Source of the DNA: Arthrobacter sp. Soil764
Lineage (GTDB): Bacteria > Actinomycetota > Actinomycetes > Actinomycetales > Micrococcaceae
Reading direction: 5' to 3'
Assembly: GCF_001428075.1 (NCBI RefSeq)
Contig: NZ_LMSI01000007.1
Location: forward strand, 1-64,000
Length of the DNA: 64,000 nt
The translations under genes and the position numbers were made by a program. Shown in pieces: positions 8,470 to 16,550 of the stretch. The notes under the pieces were generated by a model, which was given only the letters and a program-made list of their open reading frames with translations, searched no databases and was not told the DNA's origin. Numbering within the stretch: position 1 is the stretch's first letter; each line of letters starts with the position of its first letter.

Positions 8470-9810
8470 CTAGAGGATGCCGAGGTTGCGCTGCAGCTCG
8501 TAGGGCGTCACCTGCAGCCGGTAGTCCTGCCATTCAGCGCGCTTGTTGCGCAGGAAGTGCTCGTAGACCTGTTCGCCCAGGATCTGCGGCATGAGCTCCG
8601 AGTCCTCCATGGAGCGGATGGCATCATGCAGGCTGGCCGGCAGGGGGTCGTGGCCCATGGCGCGGCGCTCGGCCGAGCTCAGCGACCAAACGTCGTCCTC
8701 GGCGGCTGCCGGCAGCTCGTAGCCTTCCTCGATGCCCTTCAGCCCGGCACCGAGCAGGACGGCATAGGCCAGGTAGGGGTTGGCAGCGGAGTCGATGCCG
8801 CGGTACTCGATGCGCGCGGACTGGCCCTTGCCCGGCTTGTACAGGGGCACGCGGACCAGGGCCGAGCGGTTGTTGTGGCCCCAGCTCAGGTAACTGGGGG
8901 CCTCGCCGCCGCCCCACAGGCGCTTGTAGGAGTTGACGAACTGGTTGGTCACAGCCGTGAACTCGGGGGCGTGCTTGAGGATGCCGGCAATGAACTGCCG
9001 GGCCGTCGTGGACAGCTGGAACTCCGCACCTGCCTCGAAGAAGGCGTTGCTGTCGCCCTCGAACAGGGAGAAGTGCGTGTGCATGCCGGATCCGGGGTGG
9101 TCGGTGAACGGCTTGGGCATGAACGTGGCATAGGTGCCCTGCTGCAGCGCCACCTCCTTGATGACGGTGCGGAACGTCATGATGTTGTCGGCCGTCTGCA
9201 GCGCGTCCGCGTAGCGGAGGTCGATCTCGTTCTGGCCGGGCCCTGCCTCGTGGTGGCTGAACTCCACGGAAATGCCCACGGATTCCAGCATGGTGACGGC
9301 CGTGCGGCGGAAGTCCTGCGCCACGCCGCCCGGAACATGATCGAAGTAGCCGCCCTCATCAACCGGCACCGGTGCGCCGTCCGGACCGGGCTCGTGCGAC
9401 TTGAGGAGGTAGAACTCGATCTCCGGGTGGGTGTAGCAGGTGAAGCCCATGTCCGCGGCCTTGGCGAGGGTCCGCTTCAGCACATTGCGCGGATCGGCCG
9501 CGGAAGGCTCGCCATCAGGGGTGAGGATGTCGCAGAACATCCGCGAGGTCTGTTCGGTCTCACCGCGCCACGGCAGGATCTGGAAGGTGGCAGGATCGGG
9601 CTGGGCCAGCATGTCCGATTCAAAGACGCGGGCCAGTCCTTCGATGGAGGAACCGTCGAAGCCAAGGCCTTCCTCGAATGCTCCCTCGACCTCCGCCGGC
9701 GCCAGGGCCACGGACTTCAGCGAACCCACGACGTCGGTGAACCACAGGCGCACGAAACGTACGTCCCGCTCTTCGATTGTGCGCAGGACAAATTCTTGCT
9801 GGCGGTCCAT
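8470..9810 (-). CDS. glnA2: Glutamine synthetase type I, GlnA2 (GSI-alpha-like)
   Basis: 446 residues from ATG 9810, which is preceded by GGAGAAGAGG. A TTG further upstream (9831) is less likely, because the family's usual form begins MDRQ. Signatures include LGFDGSSIEGLARV, EFSHHEAGPGQNEIDLR, KPFTDHPGSGMHTH and NRSALVRVP. The GSI-beta insertion is absent. At the position of the adenylylated tyrosine the sequence reads DDVWSLSSAER, with tryptophan in its place, so GlnE is unlikely to modify it. It is the first gene of the glnA2–glnE–GNAT unit. Confidence 0.95.
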   Translation of the reverse strand: MDRQQEFVLRTIEERDVRFVRLWFTDVVGSLKSVALAPAEVEGAFEEGLGFDGSSIEGLARVFESDMLAQPDPATFQILPWRGETEQTSRMFCDILTPDGEPSAADPRNVLKRTLAKAADMGFTCYTHPEIEFYLLKSHEPGPDGAPVPVDEGGYFDHVPGGVAQDFRRTAVTMLESVGISVEFSHHEAGPGQNEIDLRYADALQTADNIMTFRTVIKEVALQQGTYATFMPKPFTDHPGSGMHTHFSLFEGDSNAFFEAGAEFQLSTTARQFIAGILKHAPEFTAVTNQFVNSYKRLWGGGEAPSYLSWGHNNRSALVRVPLYKPGKGQSARIEYRGIDSAANPYLAYAVLLGAGLKGIEEGYELPAAAEDDVWSLSSAERRAMGHDPLPASLHDAIRSMEDSELMPQILGEQVYEHFLRNKRAEWQDYRLQVTPYELQRNLGIL

Positions 9811-9928
9811 GATGGCCTCTTCTCCGGTCAACGTTCATGCTCCGGGGCCCGCGCAAAGGGGAAAGCCGGCAGCAGTTCATCAACACTGTACTAATCATTC
9901 GGCGCCGATGCTTGAGCCCGGGCCCTGC

Positions 9929-9944
9929 GTAACACAGCATTAAC
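9929..9944. promoter_or_regulatory. Possible GlnR-like site upstream of glnA2
   Basis: GTAAC (9929-9933), six bases, then TTAAC (9940-9944), 119-134 bp before the glnA2 start. The first half fits the GlnR pattern exactly and the second half fits at three of five positions. It lies in the glnA2–panB divergent gap (9811-10066), where I see no gene. Confidence 0.3.
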
Positions 9945-10066
9945 CTGGCAGGCACCCCAGGCCGCCCACCTCCGGGGTTCCCAACCCGCGGTGGCACGCG
10001 TCCACGCACTTTGCTATGACGCTAATCACCTTTGTCCCGCCTTGCCCGCGGTAGCTAGTACAGCGG

Positions 10067-10996
10067 ATGGCGCACTACGCTCATCCCATGGCCTCCAGCA
10101 ACAGCTCCGACTCCAGCGCGTCCGCAGAAGTACCCGCCCCGTATGGCAGCGGCCCCGGCACACCGGCTGCGGCACCGGTTCCCGCTCCGGGGGAACGGAA
10201 GCCGGCAAAGGTCCGCATCCACCACCTGCAGCAGGCCAAGCGCGATGGGACCAAGTTCGCCATGCTCACTGCATACGAGCAGTACACGGCCGAGATTTTC
10301 GACGCGGCCGGCATCGAGGTGCTCCTGGTGGGCGATTCGGCCTCGAACAACGTCTTTGGCAACGAGACCAGCCTGCCGGTGACCGTGGACGAACTGCTCC
10401 CCCTGTGCCGGGCCGTCGCCAGGTCCGCCAAGCGTGCCCTGGTGGTGGCGGACCTTCCCTTCGGCAGCTACGAGGTCAGTGCGGAACAGGCCGTGGGCGC
10501 CGGCGTCCGCTTCCTGAAGGAAGGACTGGCCCACGCCGTGAAGATCGAGGGCGGGAAGTACTATGCGCCCACGGTCCGGGCCATGGTGCAGGCAGGCATT
10601 CCGGTCATGGCGCACATCGGCTTCACCCCCCAGAGCGAACACGCACTGGGCGGGTACCGCGTCCAGGGCCGCGGCGACGACGCCCAGCGGTTGATTGACG
10701 ACGCCGTTGCGCTGGCCGACGCCGGAGCGTTCTGCGTGCTGATGGAAATGGTGCCTGCGGAGACGGCGGCGGCGGTTGACGCTGCGGTCAGTGTCCCCAC
10801 GGTGGGCATCGGCGCCGGCAAGGCCACCACCGGACAGGTCCTTGTATGGCAGGACATGGCAGGTTTGCGGGGCGGCCGGATGGCCAAGTTCGTCAAGCAG
10901 TACGCGGACCTGCGGAGCACCCTGCTCGACGCCGCCACCGCCTATGGTGAGGACGTCAGGTCCGGCCAGTTCCCCGGCCAGGAACATACCTTCTAA
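10067..10996 (+). CDS. panB: 3-methyl-2-oxobutanoate hydroxymethyltransferase
   Basis: 309 residues (302 if ATG 10088 is used). PanB makes ketopantoate from alpha-ketoisovalerate and methylene-THF, the first committed step of pantothenate synthesis. Family signatures are [48 protein letters not shown] and [19 protein letters not shown], with the metal-binding aspartates in place. The first 45 residues are a low-complexity, proline- and alanine-rich extension absent from classical PanB. Neither ATG has a clear ribosome binding site, so the start is uncertain. No panC lies in the window. Confidence 0.95.
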   Translation: MAHYAHPMASSNSSDSSASAEVPAPYGSGPGTPAAAPVPAPGERKPAKVRIHHLQQAKRDGTKFAMLTAYEQYTAEIFDAAGIEVLLVGDSASNNVFGNETSLPVTVDELLPLCRAVARSAKRALVVADLPFGSYEVSAEQAVGAGVRFLKEGLAHAVKIEGGKYYAPTVRAMVQAGIPVMAHIGFTPQSEHALGGYRVQGRGDDAQRLIDDAVALADAGAFCVLMEMVPAETAAAVDAAVSVPTVGIGAGKATTGQVLVWQDMAGLRGGRMAKFVKQYADLRSTLLDAATAYGEDVRSGQFPGQEHTF

Positions 10997-11147
10997 GCCC
11001 GCCCCGGCCGTCAGACGAACCAGCGCCAGCCGTCAAGACCGCGGGTGGCGCCTGGCGGCACTCCTCCGCGGACTGCCTCGGCCGCGGGCGGCCTCACCTT
11101 GACGTCCGCTTCCGGAGCACCGCAAGGCGCCTTGCCCAACAAAGCCG

Positions 11148-11315
11148 TCAGTCGTCGTCGTCCTGCTTTTCCCAGGCCTCGTTGCGGGCCTTGACCTTCT
11201 CCAGGGCATGTTCGGCTTCTGCCCGGGTCTTGTAGGGCCCGATTAGCTGGCTCCAATCAGACAGCCGGTCCTCTTCGATCTCGTGCGTCCTGACGTTGTA
11301 CCAGTACTCAGCCAT
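11148..11315 (-). CDS. Small SPOR-like domain protein
   Basis: 55 residues from ATG 11315, preceded by GAGGAGC at good spacing; the longer frame from 11360 is therefore rejected. The sequence MAEYWYNVRTHEIEEDRL, then SQLIGPYKTRAEAEHALEK, resembles the short SPOR-annotated proteins common in Micrococcales. The GPYKTRAEAEHAL segment is the most SPOR-like part. SPOR domains bind denuded peptidoglycan, but this protein lacks a signal peptide or membrane anchor and its role is unknown. It is divergent from map. Confidence 0.75.
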   Translation of the reverse strand: MAEYWYNVRTHEIEEDRLSDWSQLIGPYKTRAEAEHALEKVKARNEAWEKQDDDD

Positions 11316-11399
11316 CGTTTGCTCCTCGTCCGGCGGCGGGGAAGCGGCGGCGTGACCCACGTAACGTTGATTCTTACGGAGGCCGTGCGCCGCTTCCGG

Positions 11400-11437
11400 T
11401 TGTTAGGCGTTCTGTGGTGCCTTATATGATCAATCTA
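11400..11437 (+). promoter_or_regulatory. map promoter, probably giving a leaderless mRNA
   Basis: TTGTTA at 11400-11405 and TATGAT at 11425-11430 form a sigma-A-type pair with a 19-bp spacer. The -10 box ends 6 nt before the ATG at 11437, so transcription would start at or next to the A of the start codon. No ribosome binding site is present. Confidence 0.6.
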
Positions 11438-12315
11438 TGCCTTCCCTTGCCTCGACTGCACCCATCGGCACCCTCACCCCGGGCACCGTGAGTCCGCAGC
11501 GTCCCGTCCCGGCGTCCATCCCCCGTCCGGAGTACGTGGGCAAGCCCGCGCCTGCAAAATTCACCGGTTCCGAGGTCAAGTCCGCGGAGACCATCGAGAA
11601 GATCCGGATCGCCGGAAAGATCGCGGCACAGGCCATCGTTGAGGTGGGCAAGCACATCCAGCCGGGCGTCACCACCGACGAGCTGGACAGGGTGGGCCAC
11701 GAGTTCCTGCTGGACCATCACGCCTACCCGTCCACGCTCGGCTACCGCGGATTCCCCAAATCGCTGTGCTCCTCATTGAACGAGGTCATCTGCCATGGCA
11801 TCCCGGACAGCACCGTGGTCCGGGACGGCGACATCCTGAACATCGACATCACGGCCTTCATCAACGGCGTGCACGGGGACACCAACCACACCTTCCTGGT
11901 GGGGGACGTGGACGAGGAATCCCGGTTGCTGGTCGAACGCACCAGGGAATCGCTGAACCGGGCCATCAAGGCGGTGGCGCCGGGACGGGAAATCAACGTC
12001 ATTGGACGTGCCATCCAGTCGTACGCCAAGCGGTTCGGGTACGGCGTGGTGCGTGACTTCACGGGCCACGGCGTTGGTGAAGCGTTCCATACGGGGCTCA
12101 TCATTCCGCACTATGATGCCGCTCCTGCCTACAACACGGTCATTGAGGCCGGGATGGTGTTCACCATCGAGCCGATGCTCACCCTCGGCACCGTGGAGTG
12201 GGACATGTGGAGCGACGACTGGACGGTTGTCACCCGGGACCACCGCCGCACCGCCCAGTTCGAGCACACCCTGCTGGTCACCGAGACCGGTGCCGAGATC
12301 CTCACCCTCCCGTAG
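11437..12315 (+). CDS. map: Methionine aminopeptidase type I
   Basis: 292 residues. It removes the N-terminal methionine from nascent proteins. The five metal ligands are visible in order: D in LNIDITAF, D in GDTNHTF, H in FTGHGVGE, E in FTIEPML and E in AQFEHTL. The substrate-pocket segment [19 protein letters not shown] is intact. The roughly 40-residue proline-rich N-terminal extension (ending near PEYVGKPAP) is longer than in minimal MetAPs and typical of actinobacterial MetAP1c. It is followed 109 bp later by ppgK on the same strand. Confidence 0.97.
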   Translation: MPSLASTAPIGTLTPGTVSPQRPVPASIPRPEYVGKPAPAKFTGSEVKSAETIEKIRIAGKIAAQAIVEVGKHIQPGVTTDELDRVGHEFLLDHHAYPSTLGYRGFPKSLCSSLNEVICHGIPDSTVVRDGDILNIDITAFINGVHGDTNHTFLVGDVDEESRLLVERTRESLNRAIKAVAPGREINVIGRAIQSYAKRFGYGVVRDFTGHGVGEAFHTGLIIPHYDAAPAYNTVIEAGMVFTIEPMLTLGTVEWDMWSDDWTVVTRDHRRTAQFEHTLLVTETGAEILTLP

Positions 12316-12424
12316 CCCGTCCCATGCCTGCACCGGGCATGCTGCCGGTGCAGACCGGACACCTGTTACTGGCCGCCGAAAGCGGCCCCTTTTCCTGCCC
12401 ACCCCTGTCACGAACGGAATCCCA

Positions 12425-13228
12425 TTGGCCAAGAAGGACGAAAAACCGCACAAGAACGCACCGCTGATCGGCATCGACATCGGTGGTACGGGGATCAAGG
12501 GCGGCATTGTCGACCTGAAGAAGGGCAAGCTGCTGGGTGACCGCTTCCGCGTGCCCACCCCCCAGCCTGCCACCCCTGAGGCCGTCGCCGAGGCCGTGGC
12601 CCTGGTGGTGGCCGAGCTTTCGGCACGCCCCGAGGCACCGGAAGCCGGCTCCCCCGTGGGCGTGACGTTCCCGGGGATCATCCAGCACGGCGTGGTCCAC
12701 TCGGCCGCCAACGTGGACAAGACCTGGCTGGACACGGACATCGACGCCCTCCTCACCGCAAAACTGGGCCGCCCCGTGGAGGTCATCAACGACGCCGACG
12801 CGGCCGGCCTTGCCGAGGCCCGCTACGGTGCCGGCGCCGGCGTCTCCGGGACCGTCCTGGTCATCACCCTCGGCACTGGCATCGGTTCCGCCTTCATTTT
12901 CGACGGCAAGCTGGTTCCCAATGCTGAACTGGGCCACCTGGAGATTGACGGTTTCGATGCCGAATCGAAGGCATCGGCGGTAGCACGGGAGCGGGACGGG
13001 CTGTCCTGGGACGAGTACAGCGTGCTGCTGCAGCGCTACTTCTCCCACGTGGAGTTTCTGTTCTCGCCGGAACTGTTCATCGTGGGCGGCGGGATCTCCA
13101 AGCGGGCGGACGAGTACCTGCCCAACCTCAAGCTGCGCACCCCGATTGTCCCGGCCGTCCTGCGCAATGAGGCAGGGATTGTGGGCGCCGCGCTGGAAAT
13201 CGCCCTGAAGCACAAGCTGGCCAAGTAG
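12425..13228 (+). CDS. ppgK: Polyphosphate glucokinase (ROK family)
   Basis: 267 residues from TTG 12425, giving MAKKDEKPHKNAPLIG; GGAA lies just upstream. Signatures are the phosphate-1 loop IGIDIGGTGIKGG, VINDADAAGLAEARYG with the catalytic aspartate, the phosphate-2 motif ITLGTGIGS, and GHLEIDG. The last motif replaces the zinc-binding cysteine cluster of typical ROK kinases, as in known actinobacterial PPGKs. These enzymes phosphorylate glucose using inorganic polyphosphate, often also ATP. The gene is convergent with nrdR, and a stem without T-run (13238-13277) lies between them. Confidence 0.93.
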   Translation: MAKKDEKPHKNAPLIGIDIGGTGIKGGIVDLKKGKLLGDRFRVPTPQPATPEAVAEAVALVVAELSARPEAPEAGSPVGVTFPGIIQHGVVHSAANVDKTWLDTDIDALLTAKLGRPVEVINDADAAGLAEARYGAGAGVSGTVLVITLGTGIGSAFIFDGKLVPNAELGHLEIDGFDAESKASAVARERDGLSWDEYSVLLQRYFSHVEFLFSPELFIVGGGISKRADEYLPNLKLRTPIVPAVLRNEAGIVGAALEIALKHKLAK

Positions 13229-13237
13229 GCAGTGGTG

Positions 13238-13277
13238 CCGGTGGCGGCCGCGGCTTCCCCTCCGCTGCCGCCACCGG
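13238..13277. terminator. Hairpin between ppgK and nrdR
   Basis: CCGGTGGCGGC (13238-13248) pairs with GCCGCCACCGG (13267-13277) over an 18-nt loop. It lies between two convergent genes and lacks a T-tract, so its strength is uncertain. Confidence 0.5.
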
Positions 13278-13280
13278 AGT

Positions 13281-13784
13281 CTAGAGGGGGCTCTTCTCGG
13301 AGCTCTTGGCGCTGGTGGCCGCGCCCTTGGCGTCTTCCTCGGCCTCGTGGCGGAGCAGGGCGATGGCGGTTTCAAAATCCTCAAGGGACTCGAACGCCTG
13401 GTACACGCTGGCAAAGCGGAGGTATGCCACCTTGTCGAGTTTCTGAAGCGGTCCGAGGATCACCAGGCCCACCTCGTGGGCATCGATTTCGGCGGCTCCC
13501 GAGGCCCGGATCTGTTCTTCAACTTCCTGGGCCAGCATGGCGAGGTCGTCCTCGCTCACCGGCCGGCCCTGGCAGGCCTTGCGCACTCCATTGATGACCT
13601 TGCTGCGGCTGAAGGGCTCACCCACGCCGGACCGCTTGATCACGGAGAGGCTGGTGGTTTCCACCGTAGTGAACCGGCGGCCGCATTCAGGGCACTGCCG
13701 GCGCCGGCGGATGGCTGAACCGTCATCCGCCATGCGGCTGTCCACCACGCGGGAATCGGGGTTGCGGCAGAACGGGCAGTACAT
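13281..13784 (-). CDS. nrdR: Transcriptional repressor NrdR
   Basis: 167 residues from ATG 13784, preceded by AAGGGGGAA; an in-frame start at 13850 would add an implausible leader before the invariant MYCPFC. The N-terminal zinc ribbon has CPFC and CPEC pairs with [15 protein letters not shown]. An ATP-cone domain follows ([20 protein letters not shown]). NrdR represses ribonucleotide reductase genes according to dATP/ATP state. The C-terminal 20 residues are a low-complexity Ala/Ser/Lys tail. A possible NrdR box lies upstream, suggesting autoregulation. Confidence 0.96.
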   Translation of the reverse strand: MYCPFCRNPDSRVVDSRMADDGSAIRRRRQCPECGRRFTTVETTSLSVIKRSGVGEPFSRSKVINGVRKACQGRPVSEDDLAMLAQEVEEQIRASGAAEIDAHEVGLVILGPLQKLDKVAYLRFASVYQAFESLEDFETAIALLRHEAEEDAKGAATSAKSSEKSPL

Positions 13785-13904
13785 GGCGTTCCCCCTTTTC
13801 GCTTGTGGTGTGCAACGTCGTTGGAAGCCAGCAGCACCGCCGGGGGGCAATGCTGTGGCGCTTCCCAGTTTACGGGCACATCTGGGGTAATAACAATCCT
13901 GTAA

Positions 13905-13920
13905 TTACTAGATGTAGTGG
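13905..13920. promoter_or_regulatory. Possible NrdR box upstream of nrdR
   Basis: The 16-mer TTACTAGATGTAGTGG contains the inverted repeat ACTA-N4-TAGT (13907-13918), which resembles the NrdR box pattern. It lies about 121-136 bp before nrdR and just after the hisD stop. Only one clear copy is seen, whereas NrdR targets usually carry two. Confidence 0.4.
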
Positions 13921-13927
13921 TACAACC

Positions 13928-15295
13928 TCAGCCGGGGAAGCGGACCGAGACGGCGTCACCGTGGGCCGGAAGGTCCTCAGCCCGGGACAGGCTCACGATG
14001 TGTCCGCTGACCGCTGCGAGGGCGTCACGGCTGTAGTTGACCACCTGGATGGCGCGCAGGAAAGTGGTGACGTTCAGCCCTGACGAAAAAGCAGCAGTGC
14101 CGCTGGTGGGCAGCACGTGGTTGGAGCCGGCGCAGTAGTCGCCCAGGCTCACGGGGCTGTAGTCGCCAACGAAGATGGCGCCCGCATTCCGGATCCGCGA
14201 AGCCACCGCTGCAGCATCCCGGGTCATGATTTCCAGGTGCTCGGCCGCGTAGGCGTCGCAGGCGGCGATCCCCTGCTCCAGGCTGTCCACCAGCACGACG
14301 CCGGACTGCGGGCCGGAGAGCGCCTCCTTTACCCTGGCGGAGTGCTTGGTGGCGGCGGCCTGCAGTTCGAGTTCGGCGCGCACGGCCGCGGCCAGCTCTT
14401 CCGAATCCGTGATCAGGACCGAGGCGGCCTTGGGGTCGTGCTCGGCCTGGCTGAGCAGGTCGGCGGCAACCAGTGCCGGCTGCGCGGAGTCATCGGCCAG
14501 GATGGCAATCTCCGTGGTGCCCGCCTCGGAGTCGATTCCCACAACGCCCTTGACAAGCCGCTTGGCCGTGGCGACGAAGATGTTCCCGGGCCCGGTCACC
14601 ACATCCACGGGCTCCAGGGCAGGCCCGGCAGGTGAGGCTTCGACGCCGTAGGCGAAGGCGGCGATGGCCTGGGCGCCGCCGATGGCATAGACCTCGGTGA
14701 TGCCCAGCAGCGCTGCTGCCGCGAGGATGGTGGGGTGCGGCAGCCCGCCGAACTCCTTCTGCGGCGGCGAGGCCAAGGCTATGGACTCCACGCCTGCCGC
14801 CAGCGCGGGCACAACGTTCATGATCACCGATGACGGGTAGACGGCAAGGCCGCCGGGAACATACAGCCCCACGCGGGCCACGGGCACCCAGTTCTGGCTG
14901 ACCACCGCGCCATCGCCCAGTTCGACGTCCACGTTGCGGGGGCGCTGGGCGTCAGCGAATTTCCGCGCCCTGCTGATGGATTCCTCCAGGGCGGCCCGCA
15001 CCGCCGGGTCCAACTGGTCCAGCGCTGCGTCGATCGCATCCCCGGGGACCAGCGGGTGGTCCTGCGCTACGCCGTCGAACCGTTCCGCCAGCTCGGCCAG
15101 GGCCGCGAAGCCGCGCTGCCGGACGGAGGAGATGATCTCCAGGACCTTTTCCTCCGCATCCGCCACTGTCTGGCCCTGGGCGCGGGGCACGGCGGCGCGC
15201 AGGGCGGCAAGCGTCAGGTTGCGGCCACGAAGGTCGACGGTACGGAAATCGACGGCGGCTGCAGCAGGGGCGGGAAACTCCGGGAAAGTGGTCAC
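13928..15295 (-). CDS. hisD: Histidinol dehydrogenase
   Basis: 455 residues. It oxidises L-histidinol to histidine in two NAD-dependent steps, the last in histidine biosynthesis. Visible motifs are [18 protein letters not shown], the [12 protein letters not shown] segment, [27 protein letters not shown], the zinc-site LLSQAEHDP and the catalytic EHLEIMT. Length is slightly above the usual 430 because of a short N-terminal extension. No other his gene follows; nrdR comes next on the same strand after a 143-bp gap with its own likely promoter. Upstream, a membrane-protein gene ends 4 bp before this start. Confidence 0.97.
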   Translation of the reverse strand: MTTFPEFPAPAAAAVDFRTVDLRGRNLTLAALRAAVPRAQGQTVADAEEKVLEIISSVRQRGFAALAELAERFDGVAQDHPLVPGDAIDAALDQLDPAVRAALEESISRARKFADAQRPRNVDVELGDGAVVSQNWVPVARVGLYVPGGLAVYPSSVIMNVVPALAAGVESIALASPPQKEFGGLPHPTILAAAALLGITEVYAIGGAQAIAAFAYGVEASPAGPALEPVDVVTGPGNIFVATAKRLVKGVVGIDSEAGTTEIAILADDSAQPALVAADLLSQAEHDPKAASVLITDSEELAAAVRAELELQAAATKHSARVKEALSGPQSGVVLVDSLEQGIAACDAYAAEHLEIMTRDAAAVASRIRNAGAIFVGDYSPVSLGDYCAGSNHVLPTSGTAAFSSGLNVTTFLRAIQVVNYSRDALAAVSGHIVSLSRAEDLPAHGDAVSVRFPG

Positions 15296-15299
15296 GGGA

Positions 15300-15830
15300 C
15301 TATTTTACTGGGCTGTTCCCGCCTGCCCGTTCCGCCGCCTCCGGCTGCGGCTTCCTGCCCGCCGCTCCCACCAGTTCCAGCACGAAGACCGATACGGCCG
15401 TGGCGGCAGGCCACAGCAGCAGCACCGGCCAGGCGCGGAGGGAAAAGGCGATGCCGGGGTTGGCTGAGGCGTCGACAGCAGGACCAAACAGCCGGGCTGC
15501 CAGGATCCCTGTCCCCCAGGCCAGGACGCTGCCGGCCAGCGCCCCGGCAAGGCCCGTCAGCACGGCTGCCTGCGGGTCCCGGCGCTTGCCGTCGGCCAGG
15601 AACACGGCCAGCAGGCAGCCGGCCAGCACCAGGATCCCGGCGAGGGTGAGGTCCCGCGGCAGCCACACCAGTGGAACAGTGCCTGATGCCAGGGCTGGAT
15701 CCCGCGTCATCAGGTTCAATCCGCCCGGCGCCAGGAGCCACCAGAGGAGGCCTGCCGGAATCCCCGAAGCCGCGGGGACCAGCAGCAGTGACCAGGGCAG
15801 CCGCCGGGCAGGGCGGGCGGAAGTTGTCAT
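15300..15830 (-). CDS. Hypothetical membrane protein
   Basis: 176 residues from ATG 15830, preceded by AAGGTG; a start 9 bp further upstream has no better site. Four hydrophobic segments are visible: [20 protein letters not shown], a [15 protein letters not shown] stretch, a [14 protein letters not shown] stretch and a [18 protein letters not shown] stretch. The C-terminus is hydrophilic. I do not recognise a family; the four-helix layout resembles small uncharacterised actinobacterial membrane proteins. It lies 4 bp upstream of hisD and is probably co-transcribed with it. Confidence 0.72.
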   Translation of the reverse strand: MTTSARPARRLPWSLLLVPAASGIPAGLLWWLLAPGGLNLMTRDPALASGTVPLVWLPRDLTLAGILVLAGCLLAVFLADGKRRDPQAAVLTGLAGALAGSVLAWGTGILAARLFGPAVDASANPGIAFSLRAWPVLLLWPAATAVSVFVLELVGAAGRKPQPEAAERAGGNSPVK

Positions 15831-15958
15831 GCAACACACCTTAACAAAGGTTCCTGGCAGGGCCTCCGGCCGGGGTGTTGCCGCTGCCTGTTTTCCGGCC
15901 GCGACCGCTGGCCAATACGCTTGGAGAAAGAGTTACACCACTTAGTGCAGGAGTTCCG

Positions 15959-16459
15959 GTGACCGACAACAGCGAGCCGTTCGAGCAGACGTTCAGGGAG
16001 ATGTTCCGCCGCCACGCCGCGGGCGTGGCCATCATTACCGTGAACTACCAGGACGAGCCCTATGGCTTTACCGCCACCTCGGTGGCGTCGCTGTCCGCCA
16101 AGCCGCCCCGGTTCACGTTCAACATGGCACGTAGTTCCAGGTCCTGGCCGGCCGTGGCCAACACCCAGTACCTGGGTGTCCACATGCTGGGGCTGGAGAA
16201 CCAGGAACTCGCTGCCCGCTTTGCCCGCCCGGGCAACCGCTTCGAAGGCAACCACTGGGAGATCGGGCCACACGGGGTTCCCATCCTGAAGGACGTGGCG
16301 GGCTGGCTGATCGGCGAGATCCAGATGCGGCTCTCCTTCGAGAACAACGCGGTGGTGGTGGTCCAGGTGGTGGACGGCCAGGTGGGCGGCGAGGGATCGC
16401 CCCTGCTGTACCACGGCGGCGCGTACGGGCAGCCCGTGCCGCTGGACTACGAGATCTAG
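15959..16459 (+). CDS. Flavin reductase-like domain protein
   Basis: 166 residues from GTG 15959, with AGGAG five bases upstream. The motifs HAAGVAIITVNYQDEPYGFTATS, then SLSAKPPRFTFNMA and GWLIGEI, are typical of the FMN-binding split-barrel flavin reductase family. Many members are the reductase half of two-component monooxygenases, but no oxygenase partner lies nearby and the protein may act alone. It is divergent from the hisD unit and convergent with dnaE across a strong bidirectional terminator. Confidence 0.88.
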   Translation: MTDNSEPFEQTFREMFRRHAAGVAIITVNYQDEPYGFTATSVASLSAKPPRFTFNMARSSRSWPAVANTQYLGVHMLGLENQELAARFARPGNRFEGNHWEIGPHGVPILKDVAGWLIGEIQMRLSFENNAVVVVQVVDGQVGGEGSPLLYHGGAYGQPVPLDYEI

Positions 16460-16480
16460 CCGCGGGTAAACCAGCCCGGC

Positions 16481-16535
16481 ACAAAAGAAGCGGCCGACGG
16501 CGGGAACTGCTTCCCGCCGTCGGCCGCTTCTTTGT
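16481..16535. terminator. Bidirectional terminator between the flavin reductase gene and dnaE
   Basis: A 20-bp perfect stem (16487-16506 with 16511-16530) closes on the loop CTGC and continues outward with one bulged A into ACAAA/TTTGT. It can serve both convergent genes. Confidence 0.88.
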
Positions 16536-16550
16536 CAGGCGTCCGGTCTT

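Noticed and set aside
8278..9894. 538-codon open frame on the plus strand
   Set aside because: It lies entirely opposite glnE and glnA2, which have clear motifs. It is a by-product of high-GC codon bias on the other strand.
11011..11110. Minus-strand frame ending GATRGLDGWRWFV
   Set aside because: The end looks protein-like, but no start codon with a ribosome binding site gives a sensible protein and the frame runs back through the SPOR-like gene.
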